Numbered from the stretch's first letter, positions 1-8,940 are shown. The stretch is DNA of 64,000 nucleotides from Streptomyces sp. WAC05374 (GCF_004353505.1 NZ_SMNQ01000005.1:62001-126000), one strand, 5' to 3'. Program-made: numbers and translations. Notes: a model not told the origin generated them from the letters alone.

Positions 1-13
1 GGCGTCCGGGTCT

Positions 14-835
14 TCAAGCCGGGGACGGGCGCACGGCGGAGCTGAACAGGCGCAGGATCTCCTCGCCCGCCAGCACGCCGCACGTCTCCAGGGCGTCGAC
101 GTGGCCGGCGGTCCATCCGGTCTCGGCGAGCTCTCCGTGACCGGGCCGCCAGCCCCGGTCGGCGGCGAGCAGCAGGTCGGCGTCGAGCAGGGAGTCGCCG
201 GCGGCCAGCACACGGTCCGCCCCGGCACGGCGGGCGACCTCGCGGACGGCGGCGCTCTTGGTGAGGGGCTGTGGGACGGCGTACACCTTGCGTCCCTGGA
301 GGGACACGGCCCAGCCGCGCGGCGCGGCCCACGCGGCCAGTTCCTTCATCCAGCCGTCGGGCAGCAGGGCCCGCTCGACGACCAGGTACGCGAAGAGGTC
401 CTCCGCGACGCGTTCCTTCAGCAGCCAGGCCGGGTCGGCGACGGCGAGGAGGTGGGCGCGCACCTCCTGGAGCGGGGCGCACTCGTCGGCGAGGCGGGCG
501 TCGACGGTGCGCCGCCAGTCGGGGTCGGAGACGCCGTCGACGAGCAGGTGCCCGCCGTTGGCGCAGATCGCGTACGCCGGCGGCGGCCCGGGGAGCCGGA
601 TGCGGTGGTACTGCTCGCGGGTGCGGGTGGTGGTCGGCACGAAGACGCAGTGGCGCGGCAGTTCGGTCAGGAGGCCGGCGGCGGTCTCCGTCATGTAGGA
701 CAGCGGCTTGTGCTGGTAGGTCTCGACGCACAGCAGGCGCGGCGCCACGGCGTCCGGCATGGTGAGGCCGAGGGCGGCGGTGGAGTAGATGAGGGTGCGG
801 TCGAGGTCGCTGGCGACGAGGGAGGTCACGGTCAT
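14..835 (-). CDS. HAD-family phosphatase of the Ter-associated module
   Basis: A 273-residue haloacid-dehalogenase-superfamily hydrolase. The N-terminus carries the DxD nucleophile motif (ASDLDRTLI, residues 8-16) and the C-terminal half has the GDSLLDADLL motif IV, so the catalytic Asp residues are present. This HAD type is a known member of the biosynthetic module linked to TerD proteins, where it is thought to dephosphorylate a small metabolite or nucleotide-like product; that role is inference. The ATG start overlaps the stop of the upstream phosphoribosyltransferase gene (ATGA at 832-835), so translation is probably coupled. It is the last complete gene of a three-gene minus-strand operon; any further ter-module genes lie outside the window. 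Confidence 0.88.
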   Translation of the reverse strand: MTVTSLVASDLDRTLIYSTAALGLTMPDAVAPRLLCVETYQHKPLSYMTETAAGLLTELPRHCVFVPTTTRTREQYHRIRLPGPPPAYAICANGGHLLVDGVSDPDWRRTVDARLADECAPLQEVRAHLLAVADPAWLLKERVAEDLFAYLVVERALLPDGWMKELAAWAAPRGWAVSLQGRKVYAVPQPLTKSAAVREVARRAGADRVLAAGDSLLDADLLLAADRGWRPGHGELAETGWTAGHVDALETCGVLAGEEILRLFSSAVRPSPA

Positions 836-3513
836 CGGCCGGTCACCGCCTTGCCGTCGGCGCCGGTGGCGCCCCGGGTGTACTTCGGGTGGATCAGCCC
901 CACGCACGTGTAGTGCAGGTCGTCGACCTCCTCGACCGGGACGCCGCGCTGCTCGGCCAGCAGCCGTACGTGGTCGAGGTCGGCGCCCGCGCCGCGCTGG
1001 GCGAGGACCTTCCACGGGACGCGGCGCAGCAGGACGCGGGTGGTCTCGCCGACGCCGGGCTTGACCAGGTTGACGTCGTGGATGCCGTACTGCTCGCTGA
1101 TCCGCTCGACGGCGGCCCAGCCCTCCCAGGTGGGGGTGCGGTCGGTGGCGAGGAGTTCCTTGACGTCGGCGTCGACGGCGGTCGTGACGTCGTCGAAGTG
1201 GGAGGTGATGCCGGCCAGGAAGGCGTTGGACACGTCGGCGCCGGCGAGTTCGCGGTAGAACTTCGCGCCGTGGAAGTCGTGGGGCCCCACGAGGTCGGCG
1301 CGCAGCACCGTGCGGGATATCAGGCCGGAGACGGTGGAGTTGAGGCAGGCGGAGGGGATGAGGAAGTCCTCGCGGGTGCCGTAGGTGCGGACGCACGAGC
1401 CGGGGTCGGCCAGTACGGCGATCTCGGGGTCGAAGCCGGGGAAGTCGGCCAGGGCGGCGGCCAGTTCGCGGGTGATGGCGCCCTTGCCGGTCCAGCCGTC
1501 GACGAACACGACGTCGGCGGGGTCGTGGTGGGCGGCGAGCCAGCGCAGCGCGTTGGCGTCGATGCCCCGGCCGCGCACGATGGACACGGCGTAGTGCGGG
1601 AGGTCGAGGTTGTGGCGGTGGAGCGCCCAGCGGCGCATCAGTACGCCGACGGGGGTGCCGGCGCGGGCCAGCGACACCAGCACGGGGCGCGGGGACCGCT
1701 CGGCGAGCACCGTCTCGGTGACGGTGCCGACGGCGCGGGCGATGCGGGCGGCGGAGGTGTCGAGGGCGGCGTGGAACAGGGCCTGGTACCGGTCGCTGGG
1801 CTGGTACTCGACCGGCAGCGACTCGGCGTAGTGGGCGCCGCCGCTCTGGATCGCCTCCTCGCGTTCCTCGGTCGGGGCCTCCAGTTCGACGTCCGAGAGG
1901 TCCTGGAGGAGCCAGCCGACCTCGTCGGGGGCGTAGGAGGAGAAGTCCGGGCCGCGGAGGGGCTCGGGAAGCATGGGGGCCCTTTCGGGGACGTAGGACG
2001 GTATGACGGCGAGCAGGACCTGCGGTATGTGTGCGGCGAGCTGGGCGAGGAGGCCGTCCGGGGCGTGGAGGGCGGGGGTGTCGGCGGCGGAGTCGACGAC
2101 GGCGACGACCGCGTCGAAGCCGGCGCCCGCGACGTTGTAGGCGTACCGGTCGCCGGGCCCGTCGGCGGGCTCGTCGTGCGCGGGGAAGACGAGCCGGGTG
2201 CGGATGGCGTAGCCGGGGTCGTCGACGGCGAGGACGGGCGAGCGGGTGGTGGTGGAGAACCGCACCTCGGCGCCACCGTGCCGCTCCAGCGCGACGCCGA
2301 GCGCGAGCGGCGCGTACATGAGCTCCTCGCACCCGAGCACCAGCACGCGGGGCGTGGCACCGCCTGCGCGGTCCGGGCCGTCCGTGCCGGTGCGGTCGGC
2401 CTCGCCGGACGGGCCGCCCGCACCCACGGGCGCGGTCGGGGCGGTCCCGTGGGGGTGGGCGGGCCGGCCGGACGTGGAGCCGGAGTCTGAGGGCGCGCCC
2501 GGGGTGGTCGCGCCGGACTGGGCGTCCTGGCCCTCCGAAGCGGCCGGGGGGAGGCCCAGGGCGGTGGCGAGGCGGGCGGCCATGGTGGGGAGGGCGGCGT
2601 CCAGGCGGGCTCGGTGGGCCGGGGTGAACCCGTGGCGGCCGCCGTCCGGTACGCCGGAGGGCCACCCGAGGTCGACGCGCCGCACGGACGCGGCCCCGTG
2701 CAGGGCGGCGGGCTCGGTGGTCGGGGCCGACGCCTCGTGGCGGGCCACCAGCGCCTGGCCGCGTTCCAGGACGTCGTCCGGGAGGCGGACCGTCCCGGCG
2801 GCGAGGGTCACCAGGTCCACCCTGGCGCCGATCTCGGTGGCGAACGCGGCGAGCCGGCCCTGGTCGGCGGCCGAGCGCATGTCGACGAGCGCGACGATCA
2901 CATACCGCTCGCGCGGGTAGCGGGCGTGCAGGGCGCGGACGGTGTTGAGCACCGTGTTGCCGGTGGAGAACTCGTCGTCGACCAGCACCAGCGGCCCGTC
3001 CCCCGCCAGCAGCGCCGGGTCCTCCGGGAGCAGGAGGTGGGAGGTGGCGTGCGAGTGGGCCTCCTCGAAGCCGCCCGCCTGCTCCACGCCGGGCACGGGG
3101 CGGCGGGTGGAGTGCAGGTACGGGGCCGTGCCCAGGCCGTCGGCGACCGAGTGGCCGAGGCCGGTCGCCGTCTCGGCGTACCCGAGCACCACCGCGCGGG
3201 CGGCGTCGGCCGGGCCGAGCAGCTCCCGTACCCGTACGCCCAGGTCGTAGCCCGACCGCCACACCACGCCCGGACTCTGTGGCACGTGCTTGCCCAGCAC
3301 GTTCGAGACGAGCAGGTGCGCCCGCTTGGGGTTGCGCCGCAGCGCCAGGCCCAGCAGCTCGGGCAGCCGCCGGTCACCGGCCAGCTCGACCCCGAGCCGC
3401 TGCGACACCCACGTACCGGACCAGACCACCACGTTCCCGCTCTCCCTCGACGACACGGACGGCACAGGCACCGAAACCGACGACACGGACGACACCGACG
3501 ACACCGACGTCAC
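832..3513 (-). CDS. PRTase-TRSP / StiP (second PRTase) fusion protein
   Basis: An 893-residue fusion. The N-terminal half has a phosphoribosyltransferase fold with the PRPP-loop motif LVDDEFSTGNT, followed by a low-complexity Gly/Pro/Thr linker and a TRSP-like region beginning near VLVLGCEELMYAPLALG. The C-terminal half resembles the StiP/PRTase_1 family, with a second PRPP-like motif VFVDGWTGKGA. In many bacteria these are separate genes of the Ter biosynthetic module, proposed to make a nucleoside-like metabolite. I start it at the GTG at 3513 because that codon overlaps the upstream stop (GTGA, 3510-3513); a longer start at 3606 would run well into the upstream gene. The first residues are a Ser/Val repeat (TSVSSVSSVSSVSV) coded by tandem trinucleotide-like DNA. 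Domain assignment is firm, substrate unknown. Confidence 0.87.
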   Translation of the reverse strand: MTSVSSVSSVSSVSVPVPSVSSRESGNVVVWSGTWVSQRLGVELAGDRRLPELLGLALRRNPKRAHLLVSNVLGKHVPQSPGVVWRSGYDLGVRVRELLGPADAARAVVLGYAETATGLGHSVADGLGTAPYLHSTRRPVPGVEQAGGFEEAHSHATSHLLLPEDPALLAGDGPLVLVDDEFSTGNTVLNTVRALHARYPRERYVIVALVDMRSAADQGRLAAFATEIGARVDLVTLAAGTVRLPDDVLERGQALVARHEASAPTTEPAALHGAASVRRVDLGWPSGVPDGGRHGFTPAHRARLDAALPTMAARLATALGLPPAASEGQDAQSGATTPGAPSDSGSTSGRPAHPHGTAPTAPVGAGGPSGEADRTGTDGPDRAGGATPRVLVLGCEELMYAPLALGVALERHGGAEVRFSTTTRSPVLAVDDPGYAIRTRLVFPAHDEPADGPGDRYAYNVAGAGFDAVVAVVDSAADTPALHAPDGLLAQLAAHIPQVLLAVIPSYVPERAPMLPEPLRGPDFSSYAPDEVGWLLQDLSDVELEAPTEEREEAIQSGGAHYAESLPVEYQPSDRYQALFHAALDTSAARIARAVGTVTETVLAERSPRPVLVSLARAGTPVGVLMRRWALHRHNLDLPHYAVSIVRGRGIDANALRWLAAHHDPADVVFVDGWTGKGAITRELAAALADFPGFDPEIAVLADPGSCVRTYGTREDFLIPSACLNSTVSGLISRTVLRADLVGPHDFHGAKFYRELAGADVSNAFLAGITSHFDDVTTAVDADVKELLATDRTPTWEGWAAVERISEQYGIHDVNLVKPGVGETTRVLLRRVPWKVLAQRGAGADLDHVRLLAEQRGVPVEEVDDLHYTCVGLIHPKYTRGATGADGKAVTGR

Positions 3514-4673
3514 TTGACCAGTCCTGCCGCGAGCAGCTCCACGAACCCGACGTCCTCCTTGGCCACACCGAAGACCTCCGCACGCCGCAGGGTCCGCTCC
3601 GCCCACGCGCGGTGGGGCTTCACTTCATTCATCTTGTTCGTGTAGGCGCTCCGCAGCACCCCGCCGCCGCCCCGATCCGGTCGCAGGATGTCCTCGGCGT
3701 CGCTGAACTCCTCGTGGCTGACGACGGACAGCGCGTGGACCGGCAGCACGTGGGAGGGGTGGATGCAGGTCTTGCCCTGCAGGCCGTTGGCCCGGTCCAG
3801 CTCGATCTCGCGCAGCAGCCCGTCCAGGTCGTGTTCGATGAGCGCGGTGCGCAGTTCGTCGGCGCGCTGTTCCATGAAGGGGCTGCGGCGGAGCTGCGGC
3901 TTGAAGATGCGCTCCTGGAGGCGGAAGTACTCCCACACCGGGCCGGTGATGGTGAAGCCGGTGCCGTCGGCCCGGCCCAGCACGTTGACCACGTCCGCGA
4001 TCACGCCGGCGACGATCTGGACGTCGTACGCCGTCATGTCGGGCGAGCGGCGCAGCCCGTACGCGGAGCAGAAGTCCGTGACGCCGAGACGCAGCGCCAG
4101 GACCCGGTCGCGGTACTTGTCGACGATCCGGCCGATGCCGGCGAGCGTCTCGCGCCGGGTCTCCAGGTGGAGGAGCTCGGGCGACTCCAGCACGGGCATG
4201 GCGAAAAGTCGCCGTTCGCCGAGGGTCTCGGCCACGGTGAGCGCCTCCATGAACGGCCCGCCGCGCTCCTCGGTGAACTTGGGCAGGACGAATCCGGACA
4301 GCAGCCGTGCGGCCGGGCCGAGCCGCCGCACCAGGTCGGCCATCTGTTCCGCTTCCCGGACGCGGATGAAGAGCAGGGGCGGCTCGCCGCCGCGCTCGTG
4401 GAGGTCGGCGAACTGTCGTACGAGATTCTCCTCCGCCCCGGCGACCTCGCCGTCGTCGATGGAGTCCTCCAGGCACAGCACCATCGAGACGACCCCGCGC
4501 CCCACCTGCTTCATCACGTCGTCGGCGAGGCGGGGCCGGGTGGCCGGGCTGTAGAGCGTGGCGCCGAGGGCGGCGGCGAGGACGCGGGCCGGGGAGTCGG
4601 CGCTGAACTCGCACGGCTCCCGGTGGAAGAGCCCGGCCCGGGCAGTGGCCGGGATGTGCCCGAAATGACGCAT
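3510..4673 (-). CDS. HpcH/HpaI aldolase / citrate-lyase beta-like (CitE-like) protein
   Basis: A 387-residue TIM-barrel C-C lyase of the HpcH/HpaI/CitE superfamily. Recognisable are the early segment SMVLCLEDSIDD with its acidic metal-site residues, LRLGVTDFCSAYGLRR in the middle, and GKTCIHPSHV near the C-terminus, which matches the conserved G-K-x-x-I-H-P block of CitE-like lyases. It is the first gene of the operon that continues into the PRTase and HAD genes with 4-nt overlaps, the arrangement known from Ter-linked biosynthetic modules. A strong GGGGGA ribosome site lies about 5 nt before the ATG. The gene is divergent from a TerD gene. Its substrate cannot be read from the sequence. Confidence 0.88.
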   Translation of the reverse strand: MRHFGHIPATARAGLFHREPCEFSADSPARVLAAALGATLYSPATRPRLADDVMKQVGRGVVSMVLCLEDSIDDGEVAGAEENLVRQFADLHERGGEPPLLFIRVREAEQMADLVRRLGPAARLLSGFVLPKFTEERGGPFMEALTVAETLGERRLFAMPVLESPELLHLETRRETLAGIGRIVDKYRDRVLALRLGVTDFCSAYGLRRSPDMTAYDVQIVAGVIADVVNVLGRADGTGFTITGPVWEYFRLQERIFKPQLRRSPFMEQRADELRTALIEHDLDGLLREIELDRANGLQGKTCIHPSHVLPVHALSVVSHEEFSDAEDILRPDRGGGGVLRSAYTNKMNEVKPHRAWAERTLRRAEVFGVAKEDVGFVELLAAGLVK

Positions 4674-4720
4674 GAGTATCCCCCGTACTGCCGTGACGGC
4701 CTGATGACATGTGGCCGGTA

Positions 4721-4726
4721 ATAGTA
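4721..4726 (-). promoter_or_regulatory. Candidate -10 box for the CitE-like/PRTase/HAD operon
   Basis: The minus strand reads TACTAT here, a full TAnnnT match about 48 nt upstream of the ATG at 4673. I see no convincing TTGAC-like -35 at 17-18 bp, so this is a candidate only. The space to the divergent TerD gene is about 175 bp. Confidence 0.35.
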
Positions 4727-4848
4727 CGTAGGGACCGGTGTCGGGGGTTCCCCGCGGTCATGAACTTCAGGTAACTCGTCCGCATCTCGCCCCTGCCGCG
4801 CGGCCCCCGCGTTGTCCGCGGCGTGGGCGGCCAGGCAGGATGTCGGAC

Positions 4849-5796
4849 ATGACGCACGCCATGCTGAAGGGCTCGAACGTCCCGCTCGATGCCGCGGCCG
4901 TCCGGGCCGTACTGTGCTGGACCCCCGGCCCCGGGGTGCCCGACGTGGACGCCTCCGCCCTGCTGCTGGGCGGGGACGGACGGGTGCGTTCGGACGAGGA
5001 CTTCGTCTTCTACAACCAGCCGCGCCACCCGTCGGGTCTGGTGCGGCGGCTGTCGAAGAAGCGGGTGCCGGAGGGGCTGACCGACACGGTCGAGGCGGAC
5101 CTGGCGGCGCTCGACGCGTCGGTGGACCAGGTGGTCGTGGCGGCGTCGTCGGACGGGGACACCTTCGACCGCGTACGGGATCTGCGCATCCTGCTGTACG
5201 ACGCCGGTGCCAGCGCCGCGGAGCCGCTCGCCGTCTTCGAGGTGAAGCCGGAGACGGGCGAGGAGACGGCCATCATCTGCGGCGAGCTGTACCGGCGCGG
5301 GGAGGGCTGGAAGTTCCGCGCGGTCGGGCAGGGCTACCCGACGGGGCTGATCGGCCTGGCGACGGCGTTCGGCATCTCGGTGGACGAGGCGGACGGGCCG
5401 GACGGAGCGGACGGGCCGGACGGGGCGAGCAGCACGAACGGGGCGGTCGGCACCGGACAGGCGGCGCAGACCGGCGGGGACGCGGCGGCCGGGGACACGG
5501 ACCGGCAGGCGGCGCCTGTCGTCACGGCGTCCGCGGAGGCGCCCACCACCGCGGTGCCCGCCCCGCCCACGGCACCTCCCGCTCCGGCCACGCCCCCGGT
5601 ACCGGCGGCGCCCCCGGTCCCCGCACCGGCGTACGGCTACCCCCAGGGCGGCGCGGCCCAGCCCGCGTACGGCTACCCGCAGCCCGCCTCGGCGCAGCCG
5701 GCGTACGGCTACCCGCAGCCCGCGGCCGCCGCCGCGCCCGCGCCGGACCCGAACTTCCGGCTGCCGCCCATGGGCCCGCAGTTCGTACGCCGCTGA
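4849..5796 (+). CDS. TerD-family protein with a C-terminal PAYGYPQ repeat tail
   Basis: A 315-residue protein with a TerD domain in about residues 1-180 (VDASALLLGGDGRVRSDEDF, then [20 protein letters not shown] near the end). TerD domains bind calcium and work in stress and tellurite tolerance. After the domain comes a disordered Ala/Pro/Thr-rich tail with three PAYGYPQ heptads. The ATG at 4849 is preferred because AGGCAGGA sits 8 nt upstream; in-frame ATGs at 4840 and 4861 have worse spacing. It is the only plus-strand ter gene here, divergent from the CitE/PRTase/HAD operon, which suggests joint control from the shared intergenic region. The tail is unlike the two 191-residue TerD copies in the same locus and may be an interaction or assembly segment. 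Confidence 0.9.
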   Translation: MTHAMLKGSNVPLDAAAVRAVLCWTPGPGVPDVDASALLLGGDGRVRSDEDFVFYNQPRHPSGLVRRLSKKRVPEGLTDTVEADLAALDASVDQVVVAASSDGDTFDRVRDLRILLYDAGASAAEPLAVFEVKPETGEETAIICGELYRRGEGWKFRAVGQGYPTGLIGLATAFGISVDEADGPDGADGPDGASSTNGAVGTGQAAQTGGDAAAGDTDRQAAPVVTASAEAPTTAVPAPPTAPPAPATPPVPAAPPVPAPAYGYPQGGAAQPAYGYPQPASAQPAYGYPQPAAAAAPAPDPNFRLPPMGPQFVRR

Positions 5797-5813
5797 CAGC
5801 GGGACGGGCGGCA

Positions 5814-5930
5814 CCCGGCCGGGCAACGGCCGGGACGGACAGCGACCGCGCGGACCGCCGACGGACGGGCGACCGCGCGGACCACCGCCGGGACGGACGA
5901 CGCCCGGCCGGGCAACGCCCCGGGACGGAC
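5814..5930. repeat. Interleaved direct repeats between convergent ter genes
   Basis: The 139-bp gap between the convergent TerD and TerA-like genes holds two pairs of near-identical repeats. One pair (CCCGGCCGGGCAACG with a trailing GGGACGGAC) is at 5814-5840 and 5903-5930. The other (GCGACCGCGCGGACC) is at 5842-5856 and 5869-5883. The CCCGGCCGGG cores are self-complementary and could act as bidirectional terminator stems, but there is no T-run. Confidence 0.6.
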
Positions 5931-5935
5931 GGCCG

Positions 5936-6676
5936 TCAGACCTTGCCGGCCTTGAAACCCCGTCCCCACTGCAGGCCCCACCCGTACAGCCGGTCCAGCT
6001 CGGCCTGGAAGCCGTACACGAACCGGACCTCCCGCCGTACCACCAGCTCGTCCTTGACGTTCTCCAGCATGAACACCGCGCACGACCGGGCCTGCGGGGC
6101 ACGCTCGTCGAGCTCTATCTCGATGCGCGGGCCGTTGCTGGGGTAGAGCGTCATCGTGGCGTGCGTGCGGTCGAACGCCGGGGTCTGGTCGTAGATGTAG
6201 ACGAAGAACAGCAGGCGCTTGATCTGGTCCCGGTGGTCGAGGTTGACGAAGATCGTCTCGCCGGAGGGGGCGCCGAACCGGTCGTCGCCGCTGAGCTTCA
6301 CGTACGGCGGCGAGTTGAGGTCCCCGAAGAAGCTGCCGAGCGGCTGGACCACACCCTTGGTGCCGTCCTTCATCTCGTAGAGGCACCCGATGTCCAGGTC
6401 CACGTTGACCACGCCCTGCGTGTGCGCCTGGACCACATCGGGCTTGAAGAGCTTGAGGGGGTGCCGCAGCAGGCGGCCGCTGTGCTTGGACCGGCCCTCG
6501 ATGTCGGAGGTGCGCATCCGCCAGGAGAGGTTGACGCGCAGGTTGCCGGTCGCCGCCCCCTGTTTGGTGAGCGAGACGGACGGGCGGCGCTTGGTCAGGT
6601 CGATGGCGTTCGTCGAGGCGCTGCCCGAGTCGAACTGCGCCGCGTTGTTCCGCCACAGGTTGTCCCAGAAGGCCAT
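5936..6676 (-). CDS. TerA-like / tellurium-resistance family protein
   Basis: A 246-residue cytoplasmic protein that begins MAFWDNLWRNNAAQFDSG and carries a central TerD/TerA-type beta-sandwich, visible as VNVDLDIGCLYEMKDGTKGV, FFGDLNSPPYVKLSGDDR and FVNLDHRDQIKRLLFFVYIY. TerA-like proteins act with TerD proteins and TerC-type membrane proteins in the Ter stress system. The ATG at 6676 gives the usual N-terminus; longer readings only add low-complexity Arg/Gly. It follows the DUF475 gene on the same strand, but a strong terminator-like hairpin (6726-6757) lies between them, so it probably has its own promoter. It is convergent with the TerD gene ending at 5796. Confidence 0.85.
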   Translation of the reverse strand: MAFWDNLWRNNAAQFDSGSASTNAIDLTKRRPSVSLTKQGAATGNLRVNLSWRMRTSDIEGRSKHSGRLLRHPLKLFKPDVVQAHTQGVVNVDLDIGCLYEMKDGTKGVVQPLGSFFGDLNSPPYVKLSGDDRFGAPSGETIFVNLDHRDQIKRLLFFVYIYDQTPAFDRTHATMTLYPSNGPRIEIELDERAPQARSCAVFMLENVKDELVVRREVRFVYGFQAELDRLYGWGLQWGRGFKAGKV

Positions 6677-6725
6677 GCCCCCACCCCCAGTCGTCCGGTT
6701 CCTCATGGATACGCGCGGATACGCG

Positions 6726-6757
6726 GCGGGGCGGCCGGGAGAGCCCGGCCGCCCCGC
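6726..6757 (-). terminator. Strong intrinsic hairpin downstream of the DUF475 gene
   Basis: A perfect 14-bp stem (GCGGGGCGGCCGGG with its complement) around a 4-nt AGAG loop, between the DUF475 gene and the TerA-like gene. There is no T-run, as is usual for Streptomyces terminators. Confidence 0.75.
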
Positions 6758-6813
6758 AACGGAAGCGTTCCTCAATGCCGGGGCCGCCACACCACTGCGG
6801 GCCCCGGCGTATG

Positions 6814-7938
6814 TCACACGGAGACGTGCGTCTTGTCGTCCTCGCCGGCCGCCGCGAGCGCCCTGTTGCGGCGTACGGAGGACAGGAAGGACGCCGCGAT
6901 CAGGAAGACGCCGACGAGGCCGGTGATGATCTCGCTGATCTCGTGCTGGATGGTGATCAGCAGGATGACCGCGAGCGCGCCGATCGCGTAGTGGGCGCCG
7001 TGCTCCAGGTAGACGTAGTCGTCCAGCGTGCCCTGGCGGACCAGGTAGACGGTGAGCGACCGGACGTACATCGCGCCGATGCCGAGGCCGAGCGCCATCC
7101 AGAAGATGTGGTTGGTGATGGCGAAGGCGCCGATGACTCCGTCGAAGGAGAAGGACGCGTCGAGGACCTCGAGGTACAGGAAGAGGAAGAAGGCCGCCTT
7201 GCCGGCGAGGCCGACCGCCGAGACGGGCTTGCCCTCCTTCTTGGCCTTCTCCTCCTCCTCGTGCTCGCGCTCCTCCTCTTCCTCCAGCTTGTCCTCGAAG
7301 TAGCCGGAGAGGCCGCCGACGATCAGGTACGTGATCAGACCGGCCACGCCGGACAGGAGCACGGTGGCCGACTTGTCGGCGTGCCCGGTGCTGGTGTGCG
7401 CCTGGGTGGCGAAGGTCATGGCGGTGACCATGAGGACGATCAGCGCGATGCAGACCGAGAGCATGTCGACCTTGCCGAGCTTGGCCGCCGGGCGCTCCAG
7501 CCAGGAGAGCCACTTGTGCTCACGGCTCTCGAACATGAAGTCGAGGAAGATCATGAGCAGGAACATGCCACCGAAGGCGGCGATGGCGGCGTGCGCGTCG
7601 GTGACGAGGTCTTCGTACCGCTCGGGGTTGTCCATGGCGAGCTGGACGGCCTCGATCGGGCCTACCTGGGCGCTGATGGCGACGATCACGACGGGGAAGA
7701 CCAGCCGCATACCGAAGACCGCGATCAGGATGCCGATCGTCAGGAAGATCTTCTGCCAGAAGGCGTTCATCTTCTTGAGGATTCCGGCGTTGACGACCGC
7801 GTTGTCGAAGGACAGCGAGATCTCGAGGATCGACAGGATCAGTACGATCCCGAAGGCCTCCCAGCCCCACTGCCAGGCGGCGAAAGCAAGGCCGAGCGCC
7901 GTGACGGCGAACGACCAGCCGAAGGTTTTCAGAACCAC
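6814..7938 (-). CDS. DUF475 / TerC-like integral membrane protein
   Basis: A 374-residue multi-span membrane protein of the DUF475 branch of the TerC superfamily. The diagnostic Asp-containing motifs are present in two helices: LEISLSFDNAVVNA near residue 40 and LDASFSFDGVIGAFAI in the second half. The two halves are joined by a highly charged cytoplasmic loop (KLEEEEEREHEEEEKAKKEGK). TerC-type proteins are linked to metal handling at the membrane, including Mn2+ export, and are partners of TerD proteins. The start is a GTG at 7938. Only 77 nt separate it from the TerD gene upstream and I see no strong hairpin there, so the two may be cotranscribed. Confidence 0.9.
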   Translation of the reverse strand: MVLKTFGWSFAVTALGLAFAAWQWGWEAFGIVLILSILEISLSFDNAVVNAGILKKMNAFWQKIFLTIGILIAVFGMRLVFPVVIVAISAQVGPIEAVQLAMDNPERYEDLVTDAHAAIAAFGGMFLLMIFLDFMFESREHKWLSWLERPAAKLGKVDMLSVCIALIVLMVTAMTFATQAHTSTGHADKSATVLLSGVAGLITYLIVGGLSGYFEDKLEEEEEREHEEEEKAKKEGKPVSAVGLAGKAAFFLFLYLEVLDASFSFDGVIGAFAITNHIFWMALGLGIGAMYVRSLTVYLVRQGTLDDYVYLEHGAHYAIGALAVILLITIQHEISEIITGLVGVFLIAASFLSSVRRNRALAAAGEDDKTHVSV

Positions 7939-8015
7939 TGGCTACCCAATCGTGTTAAGTACGGGTCTCCCCCGCGCCATGCGCGCCGGACTTTGAACGA
8001 ACCCGGAGACGTGCT

Positions 8016-8591
8016 TTAGGAAACATTGACCCCGAAGTCTAGAGCGATGCCCCTCAAGCCCGATGCGTACCCCTGTCCTACCGCCCGGAACTTCCACTCA
8101 CCGCCGTACCTGTAGAGCTCGCCGAAGATCATCGCCGTCTCGGTGGAGGCGTCCTCGCTGAGGTCGTAACGCGCGAGCTCCTGACCGTCGGCCTGGTTGA
8201 CGACGCGGATGAAGGCGTTGCTGACCTGGCCGAAGGTCTGGCCCCGGTTGTCGGCGTCGTGGATGGAGACCGGGAAGACGATCTTGTCGCAGTGGGCCGG
8301 GACCCGGGGCAGGTCGACGATCAGGGACTCGTCGTCCCCGTCGCCCTCGCCCGTGAGGTTGTCACCGGTGTGCTCGACGGAGCCGTCGGGGCTCGTGAGG
8401 TTGTTGTAGAAGACGAACCACTCGTCGCCGAGCACCCTGCCGTTCTGGCACAGCAGTGCGCTGGCGTCGAGGTCGAAGGGCGCTCCGGTGGTGGAGCGCG
8501 CGTCCCAGCCGAGTCCGACGAGCACCTGGGTGAGGTTGGGTGCGGCCTTGGAGAGGGAGACATTGCCTCCCTTGGCGAGCGTGACGCCCAT
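8016..8591 (-). CDS. terD: TerD-family calcium-binding stress protein (copy 1)
   Basis: A 191-residue single-domain TerD protein. It has the family start [15 protein letters not shown], the acidic block FDLDASALL, the loop [15 protein letters not shown] that supplies Ca2+ ligands, and the C-terminal [23 protein letters not shown]. The ribosome site AGGGGAGG lies about 9 nt before the ATG at 8591. It is a close paralogue of the protein at 9123-9698, so the locus carries a recent TerD duplication. It may be cotranscribed with the DUF475 gene that follows. Octamer tandem repeats lie about 110-160 bp upstream of its start. Confidence 0.95.
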   Translation of the reverse strand: MGVTLAKGGNVSLSKAAPNLTQVLVGLGWDARSTTGAPFDLDASALLCQNGRVLGDEWFVFYNNLTSPDGSVEHTGDNLTGEGDGDDESLIVDLPRVPAHCDKIVFPVSIHDADNRGQTFGQVSNAFIRVVNQADGQELARYDLSEDASTETAMIFGELYRYGGEWKFRAVGQGYASGLRGIALDFGVNVS

Positions 8592-8701
8592 GACGTGAAT
8601 CCTCCCCTGAGATCTGCTGCTGCGTTGTCCCGGGGACGACCCCCGGACCCCCCGGCCCGGTCCCGGGTCGGTCGGTGTGCCCGCGCGCTCACGGACGAGC
8701 G

Positions 8702-8749
8702 GCGTTGAGGCGTTGAGACGTTGAGGCGTTGAGGCGTTGAGACGGTGAG
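8702..8749. repeat. Octamer tandem repeat, unit (G/A)CGTTGAG
   Basis: Six consecutive 8-bp units of the form GCGTTGAG or ACGTTGAG (the last ACGGTGAG), with further decayed copies to about 8775. The array lies in the 531-bp non-coding gap between the two TerD paralogues, upstream of the terD copy at 8016-8591. The gap otherwise holds a 17-bp direct repeat (8941-8976) and a terminator hairpin (8983-9018); I see no gene in it. Confidence 0.85.
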
Positions 8750-8940
8750 ATGGTGCGGCGTTGAAACGGTGCGGCGGTGTGGTGGTGGTGGTGCGGTAGC
8801 GCGGTGGTGGGTGCTGAGGCAGTGGGACGGCCGGGCTCGCCGGCGGCCCGGCGGTTGCCGTCCGGCAGTCGCCGTCCGGCAGTCCCGGCGGCATGGCCGC
8901 TCGGCGGCAGGTCGGTGCGGCGCGCGCCTTCAGGAGTTCC

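Noticed and set aside
889..2490. A 533-codon open frame on the plus strand across the PRTase gene
   Set aside because: It is antisense to a well-conserved gene, has a Gly/Val/Asp-rich composition with no domain and no ribosome site. It is a shadow frame of high-G+C DNA.
8702..8775. CRISPR-like array
   Set aside because: Units are 8 bp with no spacers and no cas genes are nearby.
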